Shown here: piece by piece, positions 10,709-22,331 of the stretch
Numbering within the stretch: position 1 is the first letter of the stretch
Layout: each line of letters starts with the position of its first letter
NCBI GenBank assembly: GCA_002914845.1
Contig: JXTC01000371.1
Coordinates: 2,251-66,250, forward strand
DNA from: Trema orientale
Taxonomy: Eukaryota; Streptophyta; Magnoliopsida; Rosales; Cannabaceae
Direction of reading: 5' to 3'
DNA length: 64,000 nucleotides
Made by a program: the position numbers and the translations under genes
The notes under the pieces: generated by a model
Databases searched by the model: none
Told to the model about the DNA's origin: nothing
Seen by the model: only the letters and a program-made list of their open reading frames with translations

Positions 10709-12894
10709 TGTAAAAACCCAGATTTTTGAGGGGTAATTAGGGTATTTTACCAATTTCTGGATATAAAATTTGATGGATTAATTTGCAAAAGTCTTCTGCA
10801 AAGGGACTAAAATGTAACTAATTTAGGGACTGGACTGAAAGAGTTTTGGAAAATAGGGACTATAGTGCAATTTTTTTAAAAATTACACAGTCCCATTTGT
10901 TCCCCACATTACTCTCTCCTTCCCAGACTCTCTCTCTCTTCCCTCTCCCTTCCCCCGATGCTCCCAACTCTCTCTCAGTCTCCTCTCAGCCGAAGACCAC
11001 CGAAGGACTACTGAGGCTCACCGGGCCGCCGTCTAGCTGCAGGGAACACCGGCGAGGATTCCTTGCACCGTCCCAGTCCCGAGGCCGACCAGCAGCGGCT
11101 GCCGGAACTGCTCACCGTTGTCGGAGAAGAAAGTGAGCCGCGGAGGAGATTTCGCCACCGGTGTCGTTTCGGACCGTTTCAGCTCGACTTTTTAGGCTCA
11201 TTGGATTCGTCTCGTCAAGAGGAAGCTCAAGGTATTATCTTAACCCCATACTGCTCGAATCAAAAGTTGCCATTTTTGGATATTTTGAGCTTAAGTTTGA
11301 CTTTCTAATTCGGCTTTTGGATCGTAGTTTTGTTGCCATTTTTGGATTGTACTCGAAAAATGGGGAAGTTTGGTATATATATTGCCTATGTTTGGTGACC
11401 GGCATAAAAATCGAAATCGGACGGCTAAGATTTGCCTCGATTTGTGTGCCACTGGTCTGGTGTGGGCCCGGACCCAAATTGGACGAATTATATGTCTACC
11501 CTGGCTATTTTGGGTGCTAGGAATTCAGTGAAGAGGTCTGTTTGTGGATTTGAAGTTCCGTTGAGAAATTAGTTTTTCGCAAGGGGATGATCGAGGGCTT
11601 GGAGTTGGTTCCCGACCTTCCCAGCAATCGTCCAACAACACTTTGAGGATCTAATAGCATGGTATCGCTATTCTAGTGAGGTAGGGATTCAATTACTTCT
11701 GTTTTATATCGTTTTCGAATGAAACTTATTTTCAGCAACATATGAGAATAAATGTGATTTTTGAACTACTATCTGTGATGGAAATTAATTATATGATATA
11801 TATTGTATTGCTTTGGAAATTTTCTGAGCGCAGGTCATTTTGGGTATATTAAGAATAGGGTCGTTCTGTTGCCCATTTTCTATAAAAACCTAATATACTT
11901 ATTTTATTGAAAAACCAGAGCACGATAGTTTTCACATTTCAGTTCTATATTCCACGTGTCATAGGAACTTACATGAGCATCGTGTTAGCATCGTGGGTTT
12001 ACAGTGTGGCACTGCATGCCCCACCATTGGTATACAGTCCGTAAACCCACGCGGGATTTGTTACTTCTGATTACCTCCCCATTTGGTAGGCGTAAGCAAT
12101 TCGATTGCCCCTCCAGGTTTGGTAGGTAACACATGTGTGTCCCCTCCGTATATGGGCTTAGGTGTCAGGCAGACTGTTAGGTATACTTAGTGCCATCGTC
12201 CTGGGTTTCCACAGATAAGAGGATGTGAGCTCATTGGTATGGGTTGATTTGTGTCATATGCATATGAATTGAATGATTTTGATTATACTGATTTATTTAT
12301 ACATATACATATGGATTTTCGGTTTTGGATTATTATATATGTATGTATTGGATTTAAACTAACCGTGCAGGAACTTTCTATCACTAAAATGTTTTCGATC
12401 GAGGTAATTGTTTTTTTTTTTTTCTACTGGGCATTATATGCTCACTCCATTCCTCAGGTGGTGTTCAGTGCGATCTTGATAATCAAGAGGAGTAAGAGGT
12501 CATCTGTGATTGTAGTTCGTTGTCTTAGTAATGCTAGAAGCTTGTTATTGTAGTGTTTGGAATGTTTGGATTTTGTATTGGCATTGAACCAAAATTACTA
12601 CATTTTATTTTGTCTGTGAACTTATGTATGCCATTCTGGTGTTTTATTTTGTTGTGGATGATGATGATGCTTTGACTTATATTTGACATACATTTTTCAA
12701 TTATTATTCGATCCATGTTTAATGGTGTATACGAACTGTGAGAGAGGTTTACGGGATGAAATTCCAATTATTTTATTTAAATGGATCGTTTTATGAAATT
12801 GAAACTTTTAAGACATTTTTTCCAAATAAATCAAGGAATTTCCCATCTTTGTATAATTCTCCTTTTGCCACTGCCCAAGTTTTGGGTCGTGACA
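10709..12894 (+). repeat. 5' LTR of the gypsy element (~2.19 kb)
   Basis: The LTR runs from TGTAAAAACCC to GGGTCGTGACA, with the usual TG...CA ends, and is directly followed by a tRNA-Met-like primer-binding site. Without the 3' LTR the boundaries rest on those ends alone. A GC-rich, CT-rich leader lies at 10880-11240. Short open frames in the LTR (10846-11520, 12251-12553) look like chance frames. Confidence 0.6.
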
Positions 12895-12901
12895 GAAATT
12901 G

Positions 12902-12913
12902 TGCTATCAGATC
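12902..12913 (+). promoter_or_regulatory. Degenerate primer-binding site (tRNA-iMet type)
   Basis: TGCTATCAGATC differs at two positions from TGGTATCAGAGC, the complement of the initiator tRNA-Met 3' end used by many plant LTR elements. It lies 7 bp after the LTR end. Confidence 0.6.
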
Positions 12914-13017
12914 TTGAGTTAACAGCTCGGAGGTATCGCCATTACTCTAGATTGAAGTTGTTTTTATAACAAGCATGCATCATTATCTCACTAACAGCTT
13001 CGCATGAGGATTTTTCT

Positions 13018-13645
13018 CTTCTGATCGAGGCAATGCGGCAGGCATTTGTCCAGATGAGCAATCCAGACTATCAACCTCCAGCTCTGAGAGAACGTCAATT
13101 GGATCAGTCAGATCATCTCTAGCGGTTCATGTGCCTCCAACCAGGGCAGTATGATGGGAGATCAGAACATCTCATGGTGATTGCTTGGTTGTGTGAGATG
13201 GAGAGACACTTTCGGTCCCTTGGTACTCCGGTGGAGTTTTGGACAGTGTTTGCCGTTAGTCGTTTGACGAGGAGTGCCATTCGCTGGCGGAAGACAATGG
13301 AACGGATACAGAATGTGATAGGTCTGACGTGGGAAGACTTTGAGCAGATTTTCAAGGCCCAGTATGTCAATGAGGATCAACATGATGATGTTGTGAACCG
13401 GTTTGAGACTTTGATCCAAGGTAATAGAATTATGAATGAGTACCTGATAGAGTTCACTGAGTTGACAAGTGTTGCTCTTGATCCAAGTACGAGTGAGAAG
13501 TACCGAGTTGCCAAGTTCATGAGTCGTCTGAATCGGAACATTTTCAACAGAATTTGCACTCAGACTTTGCATACTCTTCCTGAGATTGCAGTGGCTACCG
13601 AGCAGGCAGAGGCCATCGAAGAGGGATTGGATTCCAAGAGGATCT
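13018..13645 (+). pseudogene. gypsy gag (retrotrans_gag) remnant
   Basis: This encodes the capsid region of a gypsy Gag: the frame reads PGQYDGRSEHLMVIAWLCEM and contains WRKTMERIQNVIGLTWEDFE and the FKAQYVN motif of the retrotrans_gag family. A TAG at 13120-13122 lies in frame before FMCLQPG, and another stop follows DSKRI at about 13645. A degraded zinc knuckle (CSQSGHRKKEYS) lies in another frame near 13790-13830, so the nucleocapsid part is shifted. Confidence 0.75.
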
Positions 13646-14099
13646 AGCGGAGAAGTAATGATAGGAAAGTCACCAGAAAGAACCAGGGGCAGTGGTCAGC
13701 TTAGGGTACTCCGAATAGTGGAAGCTCGAACAGTAGTAATTCTTCAGGGGGTGGCAGAGGTAGTCCTTATAGAGGTTATTTTGCTTGTAGCCAGTCGGGT
13801 CATCGGAAGAAGGAGTATTCTAATCGTCTGTAGAACTCTCCTCTTTCTCAGGGAGAACCACAGAGTCAGGTTCTGTTTCTTATCAAATACTCAGGCAAGG
13901 CCACAACAGTCACATGGTGTTTCGCAGATTTTTATTTCCCCTCAGCTTTATCAGCATCAGCACCGCCCTCAGGGTTTCGCTCAGAATTTTCAGACTCCTC
14001 AGGCCTTAGGGAGTCATAGTGGGCGTGGTTTTGGCAATAGTAGTCCAGGGTCCAGTAATAGCCGTCTTGGTCAGGAGAGAGGTAACAAGGGGAAAGGCA

Positions 14100-14266
14100 A
14101 AGTGACTGGCCAAGCCTATGCTTTTACTGGAGTTGACGACACTCAGGATCGCACTGGCCGAGGTGTTATTGACGGTATGATCCTTATTTCACACGCTTGG
14201 GCATATGTTTTATTTGATACTGGTGCATCCTATTCATTCATATCCTTATTATTTGCTAAACTATAG
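14100..14266 (+). pseudogene. gypsy aspartic protease remnant
   Basis: The frame reading GVIDGMILISHAWAYVLFDT then GASYSFIS carries the retropepsin DTGAS active-site motif at about 14214-14232. It is preceded by a Gln/Ser-rich linker and ends at a stop at about 14266, before the rest of the protease. Beyond it, a piece containing LPMRQYDMILSMDWLSRY resembles the usual protease-RT linker, with further stops. Confidence 0.65.
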
Positions 14267-14599
14267 GGGTTGGAATTTTTTTATTTGGATTATGTATTGA
14301 CGTTGAGTACACCTATATGAGGAGTAGCTGATGTGTCTAGAGTGTGTAAGTCTTGTCGGGTTGTGGTTAGTGATAGAAAGTTGCTTACTGATTTGATTGT
14401 GTTGCCAATGAGGCAATATGACATGATACTCAGTATGGATTGGTTGTCTAGATACTGAGCGGTTGTGGATTGTCATACGAAGCGGGTAACTCTTTTTCCT
14501 AGTGATGGGCATCCCATTGTCTATCAAGCTAGAATAAGTCCATTGAAACCAAGTCCTGTTCTAAAAGCATGCATAGGTAGAAGGAAGAGACTCGAGTGT

Positions 14600-15570
14600 T
14601 ATGCGAACTTGTTTGCTATTGATGGTGAGGTGAGGACAGACGATCAAGACCTATGGGTTCCGGTGGTGAGTGAGTATTCAGAGATGTTTCCTAAAGACTT
14701 ACCGGGGTTACCAACAGATAGGGAGATCGTGTTCTGTATTGAACTAGTTCTTGGAGCTCAGCCAATTTCTATTCAAGCCTATCACATGGCGCCTGTAGAG
14801 ATAGAAGAATTAAGAGAACAGTTGGATGACCTGATTTCCAAAAGCTTCATTCGCAGTAACACTTCCCCTTAGGGTGCTCCTATGCTCTTGTCTTGTGTGC
14901 GAAGAAAGCTGATGGTTCGTTGAGACTTTGTGTGGACTACAAGAAGTTGAATCAGTTGACGGTGAAGAATAAGTATCTTTTGCCAAGGATAGATGAGTTG
15001 TTTGATCAACTCAGTGGTTCGAGATTCTTTTCCAAAATTGTTTTGAGATTCCATTATCATCCATTGAAGATAAGAGAGGATGATATACCTAAGACAGCAT
15101 TCAAAATTCGATATGGTCACTTTGAGTTTCTGGTGATGCCATTCAGTTTGACGAATACTCTTATAGCCTTTATGGATCTCATGAATCAGATTTTTAAGCC
15201 GTCTTTAGATCGTTTTGTGGTTGTGTTCATCGACGATATCCTAGTATATTCCAAGACTCGAGAAGAGCATGCCGAATATCTAGAGATAGTACTTAAGACC
15301 TTGAGAGATCATCAGTTGTATGCCAAGAAATCGAAGTGTGACTTTTGGATGTCAGAAGTGAAATTCTTGAAGCATGTGATTTCTCATGGGGATATTTCAG
15401 TCGATCCTACTAAGATAGAAGCTGTTCTAGAGTGGGAAAGACCGAGAAATGTAATAGAAATACGGAGTTACCTCTGTTTGGCAGGCTACTATCATCGTTT
15501 TGTGCAAGATTTCTTGAGGATTGCTTTGCCTTTGACCAAGTTGACCAGGAAGAATGTCAAGTTTGTTTAG
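14600..15570 (+). pseudogene. gypsy reverse transcriptase remnant
   Basis: The fingers region (MFPKDLPGLPTDREIVFCIE) lies in one frame up to a stop near 14870. The rest continues in another: [20 protein letters not shown], then FIDDI at 15226-15240 (the YxDD-type catalytic aspartates are intact) and the GYYHRFV connection motif. A TAG near 15570 ends the frame. One frameshift and several stops mean no full-length enzyme can be made. Confidence 0.82.
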
Positions 15571-15579
15571 CATCACATA

Positions 15580-15830
15580 AGTGAAAAAGCTTTTATCAGG
15601 TTGAAGCAGAGTTTAACCACCGCACCTGTTCTTACTGTTCCTGATAGTAACGAGCCTTATATGGTATATGCCAATGCTTCAAAGACGGGTTTGGGATGCG
15701 TCTTGATGCAGAATGGTCGAGTTGTGGCTTACGCTTCTCGTCAGTTAAAACCACATGAGAGGAACTATCCCACCCATAACCCGAAACTTGCAGCGGTGAT
15801 CTTTGCGCAGAAGATTTAGATTACTTGTAT
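15580..15830 (+). pseudogene. gypsy RNase H remnant
   Basis: The frame contains [20 protein letters not shown] and [20 protein letters not shown]. The usual first catalytic aspartate of YCDAS is replaced (YANAS), and a frameshift follows AAVIFAQKI. The downstream FDRKSLKYLF-like part (15840-15890) is in another frame. Confidence 0.7.
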
Positions 15831-16010
15831 GGTGTGAAGTTCGACATATTCTCCGATCATAAGAGCTTGAAGTATCTCTTTACCTAGAAGGATTTGAACT
15901 TGAGACAGCGAAGGTGGGTTGAGTATATGGACGATTATGATTTCGACCTATAGTATCATCCTAGCAAGGCCAACGTTATAGCCAATGCTCATGGTGTACT
16001 AGCTGCACTA

Positions 16011-17100
16011 GTGTTTGAAGATTGGAAGAACTCAGTTGCGATTGGTGACTATAACTTGCAGTACTTAGAGGATGAAGGAGTTGCTTGCCTGAGCAACATT
16101 GTGATTTCACCATCTTTTCTCCAGACTGTCCAGCAGAGTCAGTGGCAAGACAGGGAGTTGAGGACATTTTGGAATCGGCTTCAGAATGGTGAACAGTTAG
16201 ATGGTTGGAGCACCAACAGAGAAGGATTCTTTCTTTTTAGTGGGAAGCTGGCTGTAGCTAATAACCTTAATCTTTGGGAAACAATTCTAATTGAGGCTCA
16301 CAAATCAAGGTTCACAATACATCTGGGTAGTAATAAGATGTACTGAGGCTTGAAGAAGCAGTATTGGTGGAAATGTATGAAGAAGGATGTGGCTACCTTT
16401 GTGACTAAGTGTTTGACTTGTCAGCAAGTCAAGGCTGAACACAAGAAACCAGCTGGGTTACTTCAGCCATTACCCATTCCGGAGTGAAAGTGGGACAACA
16501 TCACGATGGACTTCGTGACCAGTTTGCCGAAGACCTTAAGGAAGAGCGACACAGTTTGGGTGATAGTCGATAAGTTGACGAAGAGTGCTCACTTTATACC
16601 AATCCGGATTGACTACTCACTTTCTAAGCTCAGTAAACTATACGTGGAGAACAGCATACGCTTGCATAGTGTGCCTTCAAGCATAGTTTCTGACAGAGAC
16701 CCAAGATTCACTTCTAAGTTTTGGAGAACCTTACAGAAAGCACTTGGACGCAGTTGGATATCAGTACAGCTCACCATCCTAAGAAAGATGGCCAATCTGA
16801 AAGGACCATTCAGATTCTTGAGTACATGCTACGTTGTTGCATATTGGACTTTGGTGAAAATTGGGATGATCATGTTCTTTTAGTGGAATTTGCTTATAAT
16901 AACAGTTACCAGACCAGTGTGGGTGTGGCTCCATATGAAGTACTATATGGGAGACCATGTAGATCGCCTTTGTGTTGGGCAGAACTGGAAGAGCATGTTA
17001 CTCTTGGACCAGAATTGATAGAAGAGACTACTAAGAAGATCAAGGATATCTAAGAGAGGCTCAAGGAGATTCAGAATCGCCAGAAGAGTTATGCTGACCC
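16011..17100 (+). pseudogene. gypsy integrase remnant
   Basis: The zinc-binding region is broken by a stop after GSNKMY (about 16344), with CLTCQQVKAEHKKPAG read just downstream. The core follows: DTVWVIVDKLTKSAHFIPI, then SIVSDRDPRFTSKFW. After a frameshift near 16740 come HHPKKDGQSERTIQILEYML and YGRPCRSPLCW. The DD(35)E residues can be read, but across two frames. The C-terminal domain is cut at 17151. Confidence 0.78.
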
Positions 17101-17151
17101 TAAGACGTGTGAGGTAGAGTTCGATACTATTGATTCTGTATCCTTGAAAGT

Positions 17152-18143
17152 GTTGGAAATATGCCCTAGAAAGCAGTTTCTTTGTTTGGCATTTTAAACA
17201 ATATTTATTGAATTTAAGCGTTATCTATTTGTTGTTAATAAATTCCATATTATATCCCAATTATATACATGCGATGTTTATGTTTTTCTATTATGCAAAC
17301 ATCTAAAAGTTTCCATGACTAATAATGAGTAATAAAGAATTATTCGTGTGAAGTGTTCACATGTGGGAGACTAAATTCTTTATTTCATTATGTCAAAATA
17401 AAGAGTTCACATTCTACAAATAAAGATGGAATAATTTATTTTGCCATAGAATGTAGTTTTATCTATTTCAACAGGATTGATGAAGTCTCTAATCATCTAA
17501 GTGTCTAACTTCGGATAGAAACACTAGTGCGTCATAAAAAAGTTATAGGTGCATTAAATTGGACCAAGTGAAAATAGAATTTAAGGTTAAGTGCCGTAAC
17601 TCAATATTCTATTTTTCACTAATCTAGTACTATTGCAAGATTACTTTAATTCTAGTGATTGTCGGACTTGCTTTCATGAGTTTTATCTTTTTGACTTACT
17701 AAAGGATTAGTTCTTATTATACGGTTTGAACTCCAGTATCTTGAAAGATAAGATTTGTGAATTGACGAGAACGCCCTTCATGATTTGGATATCATGCATA
17801 TAATGTCACTTTTTTTTTTCAAGGACTTGGATAATAAAAAAAACTAGGCGCCAGGTATTCACTTTGTGAATTTGACTGTGTTTGCATAAGCAGTTACAAA
17901 CACCGTAGTCAATTATTATCCATTAGATGAAAAATGACAACTCAAAGGTAAATACGTAGTATTAGGATAATACCGTAATTTCACCTCACTAATATGACAT
18001 TGCATCGGGAATATATCTAGAGGTATAGTATATAGTAAATGGATCAAGTTAATTAAAGTGTTAATTAGTTTCACAAAAAATATATGACATTTAGTCTAAG
18101 AGTGCAATATTGGGCATATAATATAGTGCCCCAATGTTAATGG
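17152..18143 (+). mobile_element. Ty1/copia-type LTR fragment
   Basis: It begins TGTTGGAAATATGCCCTAGA, a start shared by a widespread group of plant copia LTRs, exactly where gypsy homology ends. It continues as AT-rich non-coding DNA up to the LTR of the next element at 18144. No matching second LTR, primer-binding site or coding region is present, so it is a solo or truncated LTR. The right limit is set only by the neighbouring element. Confidence 0.5.
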
Positions 18144-18699
18144 TGTTAGGGTATAACCTCCCCAATAGACACACAATAGTGGAAGCGATTAAAAATAAAT
18201 GTGAAAAATAATGCCGAAATAAATAAATAGGACACACAAAATTAGCGTGGTTCACCAATTTTGCTACGTCCACGGAGCTGCTGCAGATTTTCACTATTGG
18301 GAGAAAAGGAACCTTTACAAGTGTTTACACTCAGCACTCTCAACTCACACCCCAGACCCCGAATACACCCAAGAGAAAAAAAAAACTGTATTTTTCTCTA
18401 ACTCTCAAAGAATAAAATTCTCACAATTTTACTCTCTCTTTCTTAACACTTGGTGTTTCTTACTTTTCTGGGATGATTAAACACTGAAGAATAGGTCCCT
18501 ATTTATAGCTAAGGCTCACCCGTTATTTGCTAAACTTTACTATGTATATCACACGGGTAATACACGGTTTGTACACACACACACGGTGCATTAATTGCAC
18601 CAATACCGTGTCCTCTAAAAGCTGTGTCTATTGACATATATATAGCCTTTATTCAAGCATTAAATGCTTGGTCAAAAGGAAAGTCTTCACACGTCAACA
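18144..18699 (-). repeat. 3' LTR of the copia element (556 bp)
   Basis: It runs between TGTTAGGGTATAACC and ACGTCAACA on the plus strand, with TG...CA ends. On the minus strand a GCTATAAATAGGG TATA box (about 18498-18511) marks the U3/R region. It differs from the other LTR by about 15-20 substitutions by eye plus a few small indels, so insertion is fairly recent but not new. Confidence 0.92.
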
Positions 18700-18712
18700 A
18701 TCTCCCACTTGA
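18700..18712 (-). promoter_or_regulatory. Polypurine tract of the copia element
   Basis: The minus-strand sequence CAAGTGGGAGATT abuts the 3' LTR and is the usual copia plus-strand primer. Confidence 0.8.
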
Positions 18713-18771
18713 AGACTTGATTTTAATTACGTCTTCACACTCGATCAATGCAGCAGCTCATCTCCTCATCG

Positions 18772-20340
18772 TCATTCTTGCAAGCCGACTGAAGCCGAAC
18801 ATAGCTTCAGTTTGTCAATGGTCACTGTTTTCGTTAACATATCAGCAGGATTCTGACTACCATGAATCTTCTCGAGAGCTATAACTCCATCTTCCAAAGC
18901 TGAGCGTATGAAATGGTACCGAACCTGTATATGCTTTGTCCGAGCATGATAAACAGGGTTCTTCGCCAGATGAATAGCACTTTGACTGTCACAATGCAAA
19001 GTACTCTTCCCATAATTCTGACCCAGTTCCTCCAAGAAACTCTGCAACCATATCAACTCCTTGCTTGCTTCTGTCACAGCAACATACTCTGCTTCAGTAG
19101 TAGAGAGCGCAACGATGTTTTGTAATTTTGAGACCCAGCTAACTGCCGTACCACCTAACGTGAATACATATCCAGTAGTACTCTTCCTGCCATCTACATC
19201 GCCAGCCATGTCAGCATCCACATAGCCTTGTAAACCCAAATTTGATTTTCTGAAGCACAAGACCATGTTAGTGGTACCTCTCAAGTACCTGAGGATCCAC
19301 TTCACCGCTTCCCAGTGTTGTTTTCCCGGATTGCTCATATATCGGCTCACAACTCCCACTGCATGTGCTATATCCAGTCTTGTACACACCATGGCATACA
19401 TAAGGCTGCCAATAGCAGAAGAATATGGCACATTAGCCATGTGAGCTCACTCCTGCTCTGTTAAGGGTGACTGCTCATTGGTTAGTTTAAAGTGACTAGC
19501 CAAAGGAGTACTTACAGGCTTTGCACCATTCATGTTGAATCTGCTAAGCACCTTCTTCACATATTCCTCTTGAGATAGCTTCAAAACTCCATTTGCTCTA
19601 AAAATCCTCATCCCAAGGAATTACTTTGCAGCTCCCAAATCCTTCATAGAAAACTCCATTGACAATTCTTCCTTGAGCTTATTAATTTTCTCCATATTAG
19701 CTCCAGCAATCAACATATCATCTACATACAGAAGTAGAATAATATAAGAATTGTCAAACATCTTTACATAACAGCAGTGATCTGCCTGGCACCGCAAGTA
19801 ACCATTGTTACTCATAAACGCATCAAACTTCTTGTACCACTGTCTTGGAGCCTGTTTTAGGCTATACAGGCTCTTCTGAAGTTTACACACCATTTTCTCC
19901 TTCCCTCGTACTTCAAAACCTTGTGGCTGTTTCATGTAAATTTCTTCCTCCAGGTCACCATGAAGAAATGCCGTCTTGACATCTAATTGCTCTAGATGCA
20001 AGTCTTCTTTAGCCACCAACCCAAGTACTGTTCTGATAGTGGTCAATTTGACCACTGGAGAGAAAATCTCGGTGTAGTCGATGCCTTCCTTTTGTTGAAA
20101 GCCTTTGACAACAAGTCTTGCTTTATACCACTTGCTACCATCATGTTCTTCTTTTATTCGGTACACCCACTTGTTGTGTAATGCCTTCTTTCCTTTTGGT
20201 AGTTCGGCCAGTTCCCATGTCTGATTGGACGCCAGTGACTCCATCTCATCTTTCATGGCTAACTCCCACTTGATTGACTCATCATTCCGCACCGCTTCTT
20301 CATAACTCTCTGGCTCGCCTTTATCAGTCAGTAGAATGTA
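18772..20340 (-). pseudogene. copia reverse transcriptase-RNase H
   Basis: The minus-strand frame covers the RVT_2 domain. It contains NKWVYRIKEEHDGSKWYKAR, QLDVKTAFLHGDLEEEIYMK and the catalytic LLYVDDML. RNase H follows, with GYVDADMAGDVDGRKSTTGY, LSTTEAEYVAV and HCDSQSAIHLAKNP, ending at a stop at 18772. Two in-frame stops interrupt it: TAA at 19621-19623 after KDLGAAK and TGA at 19447-19449 before AHMANVPYSS. Catalytic residues otherwise look intact and no frameshift is present. Confidence 0.9.
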
Positions 20341-20370
20341 ATGCAGTGCCGGGGAATATCTCTGAGGAGG

Positions 20371-20850
20371 TCAAATTGTTCTGGAAGATCTTCTGAGTTC
20401 ACCCACTGGGGTCTGTGGGTCTACCGCTGGTGCTACAGCTTCTTGATCTTTCTGGCCATCTACTGGGATGTCATTCAATGGTATTACCCCAGCCTTTTTT
20501 ACTTCAGGACATACACTATCAGCTTCGGTGCATAATCTGTCCTTGTACATTACCTCCTCGTTGAATATGACATCCCTGCTTCTGATGATCTTCCGATTTT
20601 GGTCATCCCAGAAACGATAACCAAACTCAACATCACCATAACCAATAAAGAAACATTTTTTAGACTTGGGATCAAGTTTACTTCTATTGGTAGGGTCTAT
20701 ATGAATATAAGATAGACAACCAAACACTTTCAAGAAAGAAAAGTTTACCTCTTTACCGCTCCAGACCTCTTCTGGTATTCTGAAGTCCAATGGTACTGAT
20801 GGTCCTCTGTTGATAAGATATGCGGAAGTATTAACTGCATCAGCCCAAAA
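20371..20850 (-). pseudogene. copia integrase C-terminal part
   Basis: After the N gap the frame resumes with FWADAVNTSAYLINRGPS. It continues through KVFGCLSYIHI, the KLDPKSKKCFFIGY motif typical of the copia integrase C-terminal region, and RDVIFNEEVMYKD, to a TGA at 20371-20373 after SSRTI. The catalytic core lies in the gap and cannot be judged. Confidence 0.85.
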
Positions 20851-21154
20851 NNNNNNNNNNNNNNNNNNNNNNNNNNNNNNNNNNNNNNNNNNNNNNNNNN
20901 NNNNNNNNNNNNNNNNNNNNNNNNNNNNNNNNNNNNNNNNNNNNNNNNNNNNNNNNNNNNNNNNNNNNNNNNNNNNNNNNNNNNNNNNNNNNNNNNNNNN
21001 NNNNNNNNNNNNNNNNNNNNNNNNNNNNNNNNNNNNNNNNNNNNNNNNNNNNNNNNNNNNNNNNNNNNNNNNNNNNNNNNNNNNNNNNNNNNNNNNNNNN
21101 NNNNNNNNNNNNNNNNNNNNNNNNNNNNNNNNNNNNNNNNNNNNNNNNNNNNNN
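20851..21154. other. Assembly gap (304 N)
   Basis: Unknown bases replace most of the integrase core of the copia element. The gap length is not a multiple of the frame offset between the flanking coding parts, so its size is only an estimate. Confidence 0.99.
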
Positions 21155-22294
21155 GGCTCCTTTGCTAACCTTCCACGAGCCATCAGTAAAGGTCACATTG
21201 TGTCCTTCCTCGTCAAGTTGTCCTACCGATATAAGGTTCCGCATCAGTCTAGGTACATGCCTTACCTTCTGAATTTTCCACACCGATCCGTTTGACATCT
21301 TCAGACGAATATCACCCATACCAACAATATCTAAACGTTCTCCATCGGCTAGATAAACCTTTCCGTAATTACCAGCGACATAATTCTCTAATACATCACG
21401 GTGTGCAGTGGTATGAAACGAAGCTCCAGAGTCTAAGACCCAAGAGTCAATTGGATTATCTACAGATAATAGTAAAGCGTCTTGTACCTCATCAGTCACG
21501 GCATTCGCATCGTTTCTGCTGTCGTCTTTCCTTGGTGCTCTACAATTCTTCTTTATGTGGCTAGTCTTACCACAATTCCAGTATTCCGGTCTTCTTCCGG
21601 ATCTGGACTTGTCTCTTCCATTCCTTGACTTGGATCTGCCACGACCCCGGTTATAATTCTTCTCGCTGCTTCTGCCCCTGTTCTCGAGATTCAGGGCAGA
21701 ACTCGATGATGCACCTTCTCCCGAATCAATTCTGCGAACTTCTTCCGCCAAAATTCGGTCTCTAACATCATTGAATTGCAGTTTTCCTTTGCCAACAGAA
21801 TTGCTAACAGCAGCCCTTATTGGTTCCCAGCTGGTTGGTAGAGACGCTAGAAGAATTAAAGCACGTACTTCATCGTCGAAATTAATTTTGACGGACGTCA
21901 ACTGAGAAACGATCGTGTTGAACTCATTGATATGAGTTGCAACTGAAGCACCTTCTCCCATCTTTAAATAAAACAACTTTTTCATCAAATGTACCTTGTT
22001 ATTTGCCGACGGCTTCTCATACATGTCTGACAAGATGCTTATCATCTCTGCTGTGGTTTTCGCCTCCGCCACATTATGAGCAACATTTTTCGTTAGTGTT
22101 AATCGGATCACGCCTAACACTTATCAATCAAGGAGTTGCCAGTCGTCGTCCTCCATTTTCTCTGGTTTCTTCCCTGATAAAGGCTGATGCAATTTTTTAC
22201 TATGCAGATAATCATTAATCTGCAATCTCCAGTACGAGAAGTCTGTACCGTCGAACTTGTCAATTCCGGGTCCTGATCCTTCACCTCCGACCAT
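21155..22294 (-). pseudogene. copia Gag and protease
   Basis: The start ATG is at 22294 (MVGGEGSGPGIDKFDGTDFS). The UBN2-type Gag contains KKLFYLKMGEGASVATHINE, followed by a zinc knuckle (YWNCGKTSHIKKNC), the protease WVLDSGASFH and a gag-pre-integrase piece (LISVGQLDEEGHNVTFTDGS) running into the gap. Two adjacent stops, TGA at 22124-22126 and TAA at 22121-22123, cut Gag after about 56 residues. The first Cys of the C-x2-C-x4-H-x4-C knuckle is Tyr. Confidence 0.88.
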
Positions 22295-22317
22295 CGCTCC
22301 CACTAAAATCGAACCTC

Positions 22318-22329
22318 GCTCTGATACCA
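22318..22329 (-). promoter_or_regulatory. Primer-binding site, tRNA-iMet
   Basis: The minus strand reads TGGTATCAGAGC, an exact match to the complement of the initiator tRNA-Met 3' end, 2 bp inside the 5' LTR. Confidence 0.93.
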
Positions 22330-22331
22330 GT

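Larger units (their letters stand above)
10709..17151 (+). mobile_element. Ty3/gypsy LTR retrotransposon, 3'-truncated and decayed
   Basis: The order is a long 5' LTR, a primer-binding site, gag, protease, reverse transcriptase, RNase H and integrase, which is the Ty3/gypsy order. All domains lie on the plus strand, but the frame is broken by stops and shifts in every domain. The element ends abruptly at 17151, where a Ty1/copia-type LTR start (TGTTGGAAATATG) follows, so the integrase C-terminus, any chromodomain, the polypurine tract and the 3' LTR are missing. It cannot move on its own. Confidence 0.85.

Noticed and set aside
10846..11520. Overlapping open frames of 80-120 codons
   Set aside because: They lie inside the gypsy 5' LTR and overlap each other in different frames, with no family resemblance.
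20810..21295. Open frames crossing the N run
   Set aside because: The translation passes through unknown bases. The real coding strand is minus, and the gap does not preserve frame.
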